In this document: positions 1 to 8,010 of the stretch, piece after piece
Layout: each line of letters starts with the position of its first letter
Numbering within the stretch: the first letter of the stretch is position 1
Assembly: GCA_013151235.1 (NCBI GenBank)
Contig: JAADIO010000041.1
Coordinates: 42,086 to 55,399, forward strand
Length of the DNA: 13,314 nt
Reading direction: 5' to 3'
DNA from: Deltaproteobacteria bacterium
GTDB taxonomy: Bacteria > CG2-30-53-67
Translations under genes and position numbers: made by a program
Notes under the pieces: generated by a model
Database searches by the model: none
Told to the model about the DNA's origin: nothing
The model's input: the letters and a program-made list of their open reading frames with translations, nothing else

Positions 1-3000
1 CACCGCCACTGCTGCTGGAGGAACTGGAACCGGACGATGAACTGGAACCGGAACCGGACGACGAACTGGAACCGGCCGAACCGTTCCCCACCTCAAAGGG
101 AGAGAGGCTGGTCACATCAGCGGTGATCGTATGATTGGTGGTGTCAACACTCCTGTTTGTATCCTCAGCGACCCATTCACCACCGGTATAGTGATAGATA
201 TGGAGATCACTGGGATCAGTAATGGAACTGCTGTACTGCAGTTGGATCGTCACCGACGCCCCGGAAGCAATCGAGTCCGCACTCGGAAGATCAATGTCAT
301 AAAGACCACTGGCAGCCGTGGCATAAGACGGAAGATCCGGCGTCGATTCCGCCAGGAGCGATTCGCCTCGCAGACCGTTCGTACTCAAGCCGTTACTGGA
401 CAGAGTGGAGTCGTCCTTCTGCAAAGTCACCGTCGTAACACCGTCCCCTTCGCCGTCGGTAATGTCACCCGGTTCGAAGAAGACCTTCGACTTGTCCCCC
501 TGCCCCATGCCGACGGATCCGCCGAGGAGGGCTTCCACCGTCCCCTCATTGAAGGCCGAGGCATTCATGTCGTACTGGAAGGTCTTGGTAATGACGGTAT
601 TATCCTTGCCGTAATGGGCGGTAAAGGTCACCGTATAGACCGGATCGATGATCGATGCCGGCGGCGTATAGGTGCCGGTAATTCCCATCTTGTCGGACCC
701 CATGGTCGCAGAGATCGACCCCTGATCGACGGAAAGGATGTCATCGGCCGAGGCATCATTCAGATAACTCGTGCTGAAGAAAGCGATGGTAAATGTGCCA
801 TCACTGTTTTTCTTGGCCCGTGCCGTAATAATCGGCGGCGTGTCGGTCAGCACGGCATTGTAGGTATCCCCGCCCTGCACCTTGTCGGGCATGACATGAA
901 GCTCGAAGGGGCCGTCCTCACTGTCATGCACAAGCAACAGATTGTAACTCTTCCCGGTTTCGAGACCGGGGACGGAATAGGCCGTCACTTCCCGTGTGGC
1001 ATCGTTCGACGTCACACTTCCGAAGATGATGGTATCCATATCGGCGGAGACTGCAACCACCTGGTTAACTTCGCCCATCGTCGGGTAGGTCCCGTCCTCC
1101 TTGACGATCGTCCCGGAAACCGTTTCTCCTTCCGTCAACTCGATCGTGGAAAGGGTATTGCTCCCTGCCGAGATCGTAATATCCCGAACAATCTTCGTGG
1201 TATAACCCATACAGAAGACCTTGAGATTATACTTCCCGGGAACGATCCCGTCAACACTGAAGGTCGTCGTATCAGAGTCGCTCGGCTCTCCGATGAAATC
1301 TATTCCGTCCATCGGATCGGAATAGACCTCTCCCTGCTTCTGGAGCAGCAGGTAGGGCGCCGGCATGTCCTCATCCATAAAGGGGACCTTCCAAGGCGAA
1401 CTGCCGGTCTTGTGGAGCGTACCGGAGAGGGAAGCATTTGCGACGGGCAGTGCGAAATCTATCCCGGTCAGACCGTTCGTCCCGACCTCCACATTTTTTT
1501 TCACCTCACCCCAATCGACAGGCGCAAAGTCCATAAAATCGGGGCGGGAACCACCGACCACAGTATAATACTTCACGTTGGGATCGACGCCATAGATGGT
1601 GTATGCCCCGTTGGAACCGGTTGAAGCACAGGCCCAGGTGGATCCGTCTTTTTCATCGTCCGGCTGCGCACAAACATTGACGTTCCCGACGGCACTGCCC
1701 GTTGCCGCCGAAGTGACGGTCCCGGAAACGGTCACCCCTTCACGAAGTTTCAGAGTCCCGATATCCACGGTCGCCCCTTCCGTATCCGGCACAACGACAC
1801 CGGCCTTCCGGATCCCCACATAGTTCTTGGCACCGTTCTGCTTGAAACCATGCTCTGCCTCAATAGTCACCACATAGGTCCCCGCCGGAAGATTGGCCAG
1901 ACGGAATTGACCGGTATAGGTTCCGTTCCCGTCGGTGGTCTCCTGCCCGCTTGAATCGACGGCAATGAAACGGCTTGTCGACCAGGGGTCGTTCCGGGTC
2001 TCTCGCCAGCTCCCTTCCACCCAGGGATGGGCCTCACAACGGATGGAAATCCCGTCATCCGGGGTGATCGCCTCACCGGTCTCCGCATCAACCAGTTTCC
2101 CTTCGATATTTGCACCCTTTTTCAGGTCCAGGTTTGCTCCCACCACATCGCTTCCGTTGACAGTGATGCTCTTGCTGGCCACGGTATAGTTCGGTGTCCA
2201 GGCCTGCACAACATAGTCGCCGTCCATGACATGGGGCAGAGTGAAGGAGTAGGTCTTGGTCGCTGTAGCTGGATCTGTAGGATCTGTCCAGAAGTCCTTG
2301 GAAAAAACCGGAATATGCCGTCCCATCCCCGCTTTCTGCGGATGATGCAGTTCGATATCGGCCACCCAGAAATTAGGATCGGAGTTCTGAGGGATCTCGG
2401 GCAAGGTCAACGTACCTGTAACAGTATAACCATTGGAAAGAGTAAAATCGATTCCGGTTTTTGCCTCTCCCGCAGAAACGGAAACCATCCGGTCATCGGC
2501 CGCCACATCGGGCAGAAAGGCCTGCTGAAAAACATCACCTCCTGTCGAGTGGTCCGTTAATTGTGTAGGAGGCGAAATATTGTAGGCACCCTTGGCAAGA
2601 CCGGAGATGGTATAAGTCCCATCGGAGGCAATCTGCCCCATGTACATGGTAGATCCACCCATCATAGCCATTTTCATCGGGATCGCCATGACGCTCTGCC
2701 CCACAAGATCATTGGCAAAGCTTACCGATCCGGAATATCCCGTCTCCAGACTGACCGTCCCGGAGATCGAGGCACCCGTACTCAGGGTAAAATCCTGTCC
2801 CGTTGCAGTCTCCCCATTCATGACGGGAATCCGTGCCGTTTCGGTGCCGAAGTTTCCGTCGGGCATCCCCGGCTGCCCCTGAAGCATCTGGGCTGCATTA
2901 CTGTATTCATTTACTTCTACAATATACTCCGACGTCCCCAGTCCCGTCAGGGAGTAAGTCCCATCCGATGCAGGCTGTGTCATCACCGGCTCCTGCCAGT

Positions 3001-4729
3001 CGCCCCAGCCGGACTTTGTCGCCTTCACCACGACTTTGGACATCTGGACGCCGCTTCCGGAAATCGTACCGGAAATTGCGCCGGAGAAGGGTGCAAAAGT
3101 CAGATTGACTCCGGAGGTCTGACTGTCGGTCGTGACGGTCGCCGTCAACGGCATGGGGGTCTGTTCGTATCCCTCGCCCAAATCGGAATGAATTTCATAG
3201 GTCCCGGGATCGAGACCTCCGATGGTGTAGGATACACTCTTGTTCGTCCCTCGGGGCACCTGGACATTGGTCCCGCCCCAGCCGCCATCGGATGATCCGG
3301 CATCAATCCAGAGGTTGATCGGTTGGCTGTAATCATCGCCCCCATAGGTCGCATAGGTTGAAGTATCACCGGCGATGATTACGGTTCCGGTGATGCTCCC
3401 CCCCTGACTCATGGTCAGGTTGCCGAGATTCACATCGGCGCCGCTCGTGACCGTCACATCATTCACGGTCGTCGTTTTATAACCCTGAACACGGACCTCC
3501 ACCGTATAGGTTCCAGGCAGAGCCGAACGGATGTCAAAGCTTCCCTGGGTGGCGCCGTTATCAATGGACCCGCCACCCCAAGCCATGGTTCCATCGGTGG
3601 TGTGGGCGCTGACATCAAGCCACATCTGGCCCCCCGTCGAATTGGTAGTAGGAAGTGTGACCGTTCCGTAGATCCGGCTGGCCTTCGAAAGCGTCAGGTC
3701 CTTGCTTCCCCCGCTCGAATCGACGGTGACCGTTACCTCACTGCTCGAATATCCTTCCGCCTCGGCACGCAGATGATAGGTCTTCTGCCCGGAGGTCGGA
3801 GGGGTGATATCCACGGAATAGGAAGCCGTTTGCGAACCCGCCTGAATCGTGGCATTCCCCCAGGTCCACTCGGAGCCATCGTCCGACCAGGCGTTGATGT
3901 TGATCATCAACTGGTTTTCCGTCCCCCCCCATTGATTGGTGAAAGAAGTAAAGGCTGCCGGAATCGTCACCGTACCTGAGATCTGTACCGAAGGGGAAAG
4001 AGAAAAATCGATCCCGGTGACACTGTTCCCCGATGATACAGAGACATCGTTCGGATAGTTGCCGTTCACATATCCGTTCGCCTTGACATCAACATGATAG
4101 CTCCCTGCCTTCAATCCGGCCACCGTGTAGGTACCGTCTGAGGCGGTAAAGGTCTGTCCCCATCCGTACTGGGACCCGGCATGGACCTCAGCCCCGGAGA
4201 TCGGGGTCGTCCCGTCGGTTTCATAGACTGTTCCCGAGATCGAAAGAGAATCGATCGTAACGGAAAGCGACGTATCAGAGGCCTCATCGTTAGTTGTCGT
4301 CCAGTCCCCGTCACCATCGGTCATAATCTTGATATTATAGACCCCGTTGGGGAGGACATTCCCGTTATTGTCCCTTCCTTCAAACATGAAATCCATCGTC
4401 TCATTCTTATTTATGAAACCATCCATCGTGGTATCGGAGGTCTTCCAGGAATTCGGATCACTCCAGTCAGGTGGCTCAAAGAGACCGTCTCCGTCCGTGT
4501 CGACAATCACCCGGAAGGAGGCATCGACATCCGACGAGAAATGGATAAAAGACTGGTCGGTATTCCCGTCGTTATCGGGGGTAATGGTAACCGTTGAAAG
4601 GCTGCCTGCCGTTCCGGTATCGATCGTAACACCGGAGAGCACTGCACTTGCAGACCCTGCAAAAGCCAGTAAGAGAAACAGACTAAGAACCTCATGAAAC
4701 AAAAATTGACCGATTCTTTTCCACCACAT
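1..4729 (-). CDS. Giant secreted repeat protein with carboxypeptidase-regulatory-like domains (partial, C-terminus outside window)
   Basis: One uninterrupted minus-strand frame of 1576 codons runs from an ATG at 4729 to the window edge, so the 3' end is missing. AGGGAGGG lies 6 bases before the ATG. Residues 1 to about 32 form a signal peptide (WWKRIGQ, hydrophobic core, cleavage near SASA-VLSG). Residues about 33-155 carry DTDGDG and TDGDGD calcium-site-like motifs and an FlgD-Ig-like stretch (FEGRDNNGNVLPNGVY). About eleven modules of roughly 100 residues follow, each opening with an SGTV-like strand and many containing DGTYT..GL..G.Y. They start near residues 160, 250, 350, 445, 550, 655, 770, 875, 1000, 1105 and 1205. 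This is the CarboxypepD_reg/transthyretin-like fold, an extracellular beta sandwich. Residues 1290-1548 look like two further beta domains. A Ser/Gly-only linker follows to the edge. No catalytic motif is seen. Role at the surface or as an adhesin or matrix protein is inference. It is probably co-transcribed with the STN-like gene 18 bases upstream. Confidence 0.88.
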   Translation of the reverse strand, partial: MWWKRIGQFLFHEVLSLFLLLAFAGSASAVLSGVTIDTGTAGSLSTVTITPDNDGNTDQSFIHFSSDVDASFRVIVDTDGDGLFEPPDWSDPNSWKTSDTTMDGFINKNETMDFMFEGRDNNGNVLPNGVYNIKIMTDGDGDWTTTNDEASDTSLSVTIDSLSISGTVYETDGTTPISGAEVHAGSQYGWGQTFTASDGTYTVAGLKAGSYHVDVKANGYVNGNYPNDVSVSSGNSVTGIDFSLSPSVQISGTVTIPAAFTSFTNQWGGTENQLMININAWSDDGSEWTWGNATIQAGSQTASYSVDITPPTSGQKTYHLRAEAEGYSSSEVTVTVDSSGGSKDLTLSKASRIYGTVTLPTTNSTGGQMWLDVSAHTTDGTMAWGGGSIDNGATQGSFDIRSALPGTYTVEVRVQGYKTTTVNDVTVTSGADVNLGNLTMSQGGSITGTVIIAGDTSTYATYGGDDYSQPINLWIDAGSSDGGWGGTNVQVPRGTNKSVSYTIGGLDPGTYEIHSDLGEGYEQTPMPLTATVTTDSQTSGVNLTFAPFSGAISGTISGSGVQMSKVVVKATKSGWGDWQEPVMTQPASDGTYSLTGLGTSEYIVEVNEYSNAAQMLQGQPGMPDGNFGTETARIPVMNGETATGQDFTLSTGASISGTVSLETGYSGSVSFANDLVGQSVMAIPMKMAMMGGSTMYMGQIASDGTYTISGLAKGAYNISPPTQLTDHSTGGDVFQQAFLPDVAADDRMVSVSAGEAKTGIDFTLSNGYTVTGTLTLPEIPQNSDPNFWVADIELHHPQKAGMGRHIPVFSKDFWTDPTDPATATKTYSFTLPHVMDGDYVVQAWTPNYTVASKSITVNGSDVVGANLDLKKGANIEGKLVDAETGEAITPDDGISIRCEAHPWVEGSWRETRNDPWSTSRFIAVDSSGQETTDGNGTYTGQFRLANLPAGTYVVTIEAEHGFKQNGAKNYVGIRKAGVVVPDTEGATVDIGTLKLREGVTVSGTVTSAATGSAVGNVNVCAQPDDEKDGSTWACASTGSNGAYTIYGVDPNVKYYTVVGGSRPDFMDFAPVDWGEVKKNVEVGTNGLTGIDFALPVANASLSGTLHKTGSSPWKVPFMDEDMPAPYLLLQKQGEVYSDPMDGIDFIGEPSDSDTTTFSVDGIVPGKYNLKVFCMGYTTKIVRDITISAGSNTLSTIELTEGETVSGTIVKEDGTYPTMGEVNQVVAVSADMDTIIFGSVTSNDATREVTAYSVPGLETGKSYNLLLVHDSEDGPFELHVMPDKVQGGDTYNAVLTDTPPIITARAKKNSDGTFTIAFFSTSYLNDASADDILSVDQGSISATMGSDKMGITGTYTPPASIIDPVYTVTFTAHYGKDNTVITKTFQYDMNASAFNEGTVEALLGGSVGMGQGDKSKVFFEPGDITDGEGDGVTTVTLQKDDSTLSSNGLSTNGLRGESLLAESTPDLPSYATAASGLYDIDLPSADSIASGASVTIQLQYSSSITDPSDLHIYHYTGGEWVAEDTNRSVDTTNHTITADVTSLSPFEVGNGSAGSSSSSGSGSSSSSGSSSSSSSGG

Positions 4730-4747
4730 GATAAACCCTCCCTGAAA

Positions 4748-5563
4748 TCAATAAAATGATCTTTGTGCCTCCCTGAGTCTTCCTTCCCGCAAAATCTCCT
4801 CTCTTTTGTGCTCGTCTTCTTTTCCTCCCCTGGACACCATGATTGGATAAAGACGGGCGTATTTCTCTGCCTCCAAGACATTCCGCCGGGCCAGGACCCC
4901 GCTCCTTAATCCCTTGAACCTTCGGGCCTGCTTCGCCCGGTAGATGCTCTCCTGCAGCAGCGTTCTTCGTCCGGAAGCAGACTCCCAAAGTGGACGATTC
5001 TTTCTTCTTTCAATCCTGCGGGCAACAGCAGACCGGCTGATTTTCTCATTGCGGGTCAGGATCGCGTCGATTTCTTCACGACTGAATTCCATATCCCGCC
5101 TGAACCTTTGATTGAATCTCTGAGATGGACGAAGCTGCACAGAAGGGCCTGCATCGGGCTTTCCCCGGGGATAGACACGAATCGACTTCACGGGATGATT
5201 CCCGAGAAGATCAACAGTTGAGGAAAAGACCATGGCATAACTCTCCCGTCCGATTAATTTTTTGAGCCCCGCTTCCATAGGGAGATCCCTGAAATGAACC
5301 GTCCGGGGAAGGTCAAGGAGTGACTTCTCAACAGAAATGGAGATCCCCGTTTGACGGGCAACCGATTCCATAATGGATTCCATCGTCTCCCCCGTCAGTG
5401 TTGCACTCATACAGCCGGCATGGATGGAAAGAGAAATTCCGGAATACTCAGGGTCCGATGGCCCTGCAGCCGAGAGGGAGGATAAAGAAAAACTCATTGT
5501 CATCCCGGCCAGAAAGGTCGAGAGAAACAGAGCCCTGACGAATAGACGTACAAACCGAGGCAT
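4748..5563 (-). CDS. Secreted STN-like domain protein with Arg/Glu-rich C-terminal tail
   Basis: The product is 271 residues from the ATG at 5563. This start is chosen because GGAG sits 6 bases upstream and it leads directly into a signal peptide (MPRFVRLFVRALFLSTFLAG, cleavage near SLSAA). Longer in-frame starts at 5626 and 5587 lack a ribosome site. Residues about 45-125 resemble the secretin/TonB short N-terminal (STN) fold: SATLTGETMESIMESVARQT, GISISV, RTVHFRDLPMEAGLKKLIG, ESYAMVF, IRVYPRG. STN domains normally sit at the front of secretins and TonB-dependent receptors, but no secretin or barrel follows here. The last ~120 residues are very rich in Arg and Glu and probably helical (SREEIDAILTRNEKISRSAVARR; EEILREGRLREAQRSFY). 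The stop lies 18 bases before the start of the giant secreted protein, so the two are likely translated from one message. Periplasmic location is inferred. Function is unknown; the STN assignment is from pattern only. Confidence 0.75.
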   Translation of the reverse strand: MPRFVRLFVRALFLSTFLAGMTMSFSLSSLSAAGPSDPEYSGISLSIHAGCMSATLTGETMESIMESVARQTGISISVEKSLLDLPRTVHFRDLPMEAGLKKLIGRESYAMVFSSTVDLLGNHPVKSIRVYPRGKPDAGPSVQLRPSQRFNQRFRRDMEFSREEIDAILTRNEKISRSAVARRIERRKNRPLWESASGRRTLLQESIYRAKQARRFKGLRSGVLARRNVLEAEKYARLYPIMVSRGGKEDEHKREEILREGRLREAQRSFY

Positions 5564-5586
5564 GATCCACTCCGGTTGAATAATCA

Positions 5587-5614
5587 TGTATAGGGAAAGC
5601 GAGTATTGTGACCC
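5587..5614 (-). promoter_or_regulatory. Possible sigma70-type promoter of the STN/giant-protein operon
   Basis: Reading the minus strand, GGGTCA (5614-5609) and TATACA (5592-5587) are separated by 16 bases, followed by a short leader to the GGAG and ATG at 5563. The -10 box is good and the -35 box is poor. It lies in the 151-base gap after recJ, where a new transcript would be expected to begin. Confidence 0.3.
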
Positions 5615-5714
5615 CGCGCGGATCATAAAAGCCCGGGAGTCTTACACCTTATCGGAGAGAGAGAAGAAGACTTTAGCTTTTTTCAGCTTTACCGGGAGAA
5701 AAAGGGCAAGCGGG

Positions 5715-7460
5715 TCAAGCCCCCTGATGCACTTCAGGCCGAATATCGACAAGAACGGCCTGTACCGAACGCTTTCCATTAAAATCGTTGAAGCGCAGAT
5801 GGCAGAGGAGATCCGAGGAGGGCGCAGCCGTGAGAGGGTCGGCATACTTCCCAAGGTTAAATCCGATGACATTCAAAAGACCCTTTCCGCAGGGAACCTG
5901 GAAACGAAGGTGTGCCTCACCAACAATGCATACCGACTGCGGTCTGACGCCGGAGAGTTGAAAAACCGGTTCCGGGTTCCCGATCCCGAAGGGCTTGAGC
6001 TTCTCCAGTTCCCCCAGGAGTTCCGGGGTGACCTGTTCCGGCACGAGGGAATCGTCAATGGAAATTGAAGGAACCAGGGTCTCCGCATCAAGGGTCTCTT
6101 CCGCATAATGGTTGACCGCATCCCGGAATGCGGGAATCCTTTCCCAGGCCACGGTCAACCCCGCCGCCACTTCATGCCCCCCGAACCCCTGCAGGTACTC
6201 CCCTCCGGCTTCAAGGGCGCGGTAAAGAGAGAACCCGGAGATACTTCGCCCGGAACCTACGCCCATACCATTTTTCCGGGCAATGAGAATCGTCGGCCGA
6301 TAAAATCGTTCCACCATCCGGGAGGCAACAATCCCGATCACCCCCGGATGCCAGTCTTCGGAGGCCAGGACGATAACCTTGCCCTCACTCCCTTCCCGCT
6401 CCATCCTTTCCAGTGCCTCGGCAAAGATTTTCTTTTCAATCTCACGGCGGCGGAGGTTCTCTGTATTAAGCATCGCTGCAAGCTCCTCAACCTCCTCCGG
6501 ATCGTCGGAAACCAGCATTCGAAGCGCAAGCATTGCATCCCCCAGTCGGCCTGCTGCATTGATTCTGGGCGCCAGGGCAAACCCGACCTGTCCCGGGGTA
6601 ACCACAGAACCCCGGATTCCCGCGGCATTCACCAGCGCCCGTATCCCCCGGTTCCTGCTCCGCCCGATCTCGGCCAGGCCATGCCGGACCAGGATCCGGT
6701 TTTCCCCAACGAGCGGAACCACATCCCCGATCGTTCCGAGTGCAACCAGGTCGAGGACCTCCCTCAAGTTGGGAAGGTCCCGGCGGCCGTCACTGTTTTT
6801 CTCCCGCAGGAGGGCCCGAACCGCGACCAACAGGGCGAAGGCCAGACCGACGCCGGAAAGCATCGCAAAATGTCCGGCACGGGCCGGCTCCATTTTCGGA
6901 TTGACCAGATAAGGAGTCTCCGGCAGCACCTCCGGCGGTTCATGATGATCCGTCACAATCACATCGATCCCCGCCTTCCGGATCTGCGCAATCTCCTCCC
7001 TTGCAGAGATCCCGTTGTCTACGGTAATCAGGAGCTTTGCCCCGGTTTCCACAATCCGGGGAATCACCGCACGATGCAGACCATAACCATCCTTCAACCG
7101 GTTCGGAAGAAGGCAGGTCACATCGGCTCCGAGACGATTCAGAATTCGAACCAGCAGGGCGGTTGCCGTCACACCATCGACATCATAATCCCCGAAGATA
7201 CAGATCCGGTCTTTCCTTTCGAGGGCAGCCACCATCCGTTCGGCGGCCGGAACAATTCCGGGGATCTCCAGAGGATTGGAAAGATCGGACAATCCGGCAT
7301 TGAGATAGATCCGCCCTTCTTCCCGGCTGGTGATCTTCCGGTGCCGGAGTACGGCCGCAGTCAAAGAGGAGACCCCAAGGGCATCGGAGAGGTCCCGGAC
7401 CTGTTCTTCATCGTGTTCGCGGAATTTCCAGTATTTCCCAAGAAGAGAGGTCCGCACCAC
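5715..7460 (-). CDS. recJ: Single-stranded-DNA-specific 5'-3' exonuclease RecJ
   Basis: RecJ degrades single-stranded DNA 5' to 3' in recombinational and mismatch repair. The GTG at 7460 gives 581 residues, the usual family length, with AAGG 6 bases upstream and the typical opening ...KYWKFREHDEEQVRDLSDALGVS. DHH-phosphoesterase motifs appear in order: FGDYDVDG (91-96), TVDNG (146-150), VTDHHEPP with DHH at 171-173, and LVALGTIGDVVPL (238-250). Then comes the DHHA1 part with APRINAAGRLGDA, WHPGVIGIVASR and GFGGHEVAAG (GGH 427-429). The C-terminal OB-type segment ends RFNDFNGKRSVQAVLVDIRP. All metal-binding residues I can recognise are present. An in-frame ATG at 7565 would add 35 residues, but it lacks a ribosome site and the extra residues do not look like RecJ. 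The gene stands alone between a divergent TusA-like gene and the accessory operon. Confidence 0.95.
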   Translation of the reverse strand: MVRTSLLGKYWKFREHDEEQVRDLSDALGVSSLTAAVLRHRKITSREEGRIYLNAGLSDLSNPLEIPGIVPAAERMVAALERKDRICIFGDYDVDGVTATALLVRILNRLGADVTCLLPNRLKDGYGLHRAVIPRIVETGAKLLITVDNGISAREEIAQIRKAGIDVIVTDHHEPPEVLPETPYLVNPKMEPARAGHFAMLSGVGLAFALLVAVRALLREKNSDGRRDLPNLREVLDLVALGTIGDVVPLVGENRILVRHGLAEIGRSRNRGIRALVNAAGIRGSVVTPGQVGFALAPRINAAGRLGDAMLALRMLVSDDPEEVEELAAMLNTENLRRREIEKKIFAEALERMEREGSEGKVIVLASEDWHPGVIGIVASRMVERFYRPTILIARKNGMGVGSGRSISGFSLYRALEAGGEYLQGFGGHEVAAGLTVAWERIPAFRDAVNHYAEETLDAETLVPSISIDDSLVPEQVTPELLGELEKLKPFGIGNPEPVFQLSGVRPQSVCIVGEAHLRFQVPCGKGLLNVIGFNLGKYADPLTAAPSSDLLCHLRFNDFNGKRSVQAVLVDIRPEVHQGA

Positions 7461-7702
7461 AATCACCCTTTTACGGAAGATAAAATCCCGGATATCCTGT
7501 CTGAACAAATAGGGACAATATAGACAAGAACTTTGACATATCCGCCCATCTCTCTGGATCGCCATGATCGGGGTCGCAAAATCATCATAAATTAATGCTG
7601 TATTATCAACCAGTTAAAGCAGACACCCATCTTGAACAGTGTAGGCATATATTTTGCAGAACAGGGTCGTAATGTACGTAATCCAAACCTGAAAGGATAT
7701 TT
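7461..7702. promoter_or_regulatory. Divergent intergenic region between recJ and the TusA-like gene
   Basis: This 242-base AT-richer gap must hold the start signals for both flanking genes. On the plus strand AAAGGA lies 5 bases before the ATG at 7703. Weak promoter-like words are visible: plus TTGCAG (7654-7659) and CGTAAT (7677-7682), 17 apart; minus TTGATA (7609-7604) and TATGAT (7589-7584), only 14 apart. None is a convincing consensus promoter. No RNA gene or repeat is seen. Confidence 0.35.
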
Positions 7703-7984
7703 ATGAATACCTTCACTTCCGAATCGGGAATACATCGTACGGCACCACAACAGGTCAAAGTCGACAAAGTTATTGATGCCCGCGGAATTTACTGTCCCGG
7801 CCCGTTGGTGGAACTGATTCGAGTAATGAGACTCTCTTCGCCGGGGACAATTTTCGAAGTCCTCTCCTCCGACAGGATCTCGACAAAAGATATCCCGGAC
7901 TGGGTCAACAGATGCGGACATGAATATATCGGCATCCGGGAAAAGGCTGATTCCTGGAGTCTTTACATCAGGAAAAACAAGTAG
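7703..7984 (+). CDS. TusA/SirA/YedF-family sulfur carrier-like protein
   Basis: A 93-residue protein with AAAGGA 5 bases before its ATG. The family signature is clear: VIDARGIYCPGPLVELI, with the CPxP motif at Cys31-Pro32. It is followed by the usual second half, GTIFEVLSSD, STKDIPDWVNRCGHEYIGI and a final beta strand. TusA-type proteins carry a persulfide on the CP cysteine and hand sulfur to tRNA thiolation, molybdenum cofactor or sulfur-oxidation pathways; YedF-like members are of less certain role. The ~20-residue extension before the fold is longer than in TusA itself. A second cysteine (Cys71) sits in the RCGHE turn. It is the only convincing plus-strand gene here and has no sulfur-metabolism partner in the window, so its specific pathway cannot be named. 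Confidence 0.87.
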   Translation: MNTFTSESGIHRTAPQQVKVDKVIDARGIYCPGPLVELIRVMRLSSPGTIFEVLSSDRISTKDIPDWVNRCGHEYIGIREKADSWSLYIRKNK

Positions 7985-7991
7985 GAATTCT

Positions 7992-8010
7992 CCTGCGGAA
8001 CTATCGCAGG
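7992..8010. terminator. Stem-loop between two convergent genes
   Basis: CCTGCG (7992-7997) and CGCAGG (8005-8010) form a perfect 6-bp stem with a 7-base loop. It starts 8 bases after the TusA-like stop and spans the stop codon of the DUF456 gene. No T-run follows on either strand, so it is not a classical intrinsic terminator. It may be a shared transcript-end structure for the two convergent genes. Confidence 0.35.

Noticed and set aside
131-1624. A 497-codon plus-strand open frame, with similar ones at 2027-2560, 2561-3295, 3602-3979 and 4181-4597.
   Set aside because: All are codon-for-codon antisense to the giant minus-strand gene. They lack domains and ribosome sites and arise because that gene rarely uses TCA, TTA or CTA in this register. 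The shared register also supports the absence of a frameshift in the real gene.
5690-5722. A GGGC/GCCC pair followed by T residues after recJ as an intrinsic terminator.
   Set aside because: Only 4 bp of stem with a loop of about 11 bases; too weak to call.
6108-7523. A 471-codon plus-strand open frame.
   Set aside because: It is the antisense shadow of recJ, whose motifs are complete on the minus strand; the plus-strand product has low-complexity His/Pro/Arg-rich sequence.
7461-7565. In-frame N-terminal extension of recJ with a Cys-x3-Cys-x2-Cys pattern (CQSSCLYC), like a radical-SAM cluster motif.
   Set aside because: No ribosome site before the ATG at 7565, no other radical-SAM feature, and the GTG at 7460 gives the normal RecJ length and opening.
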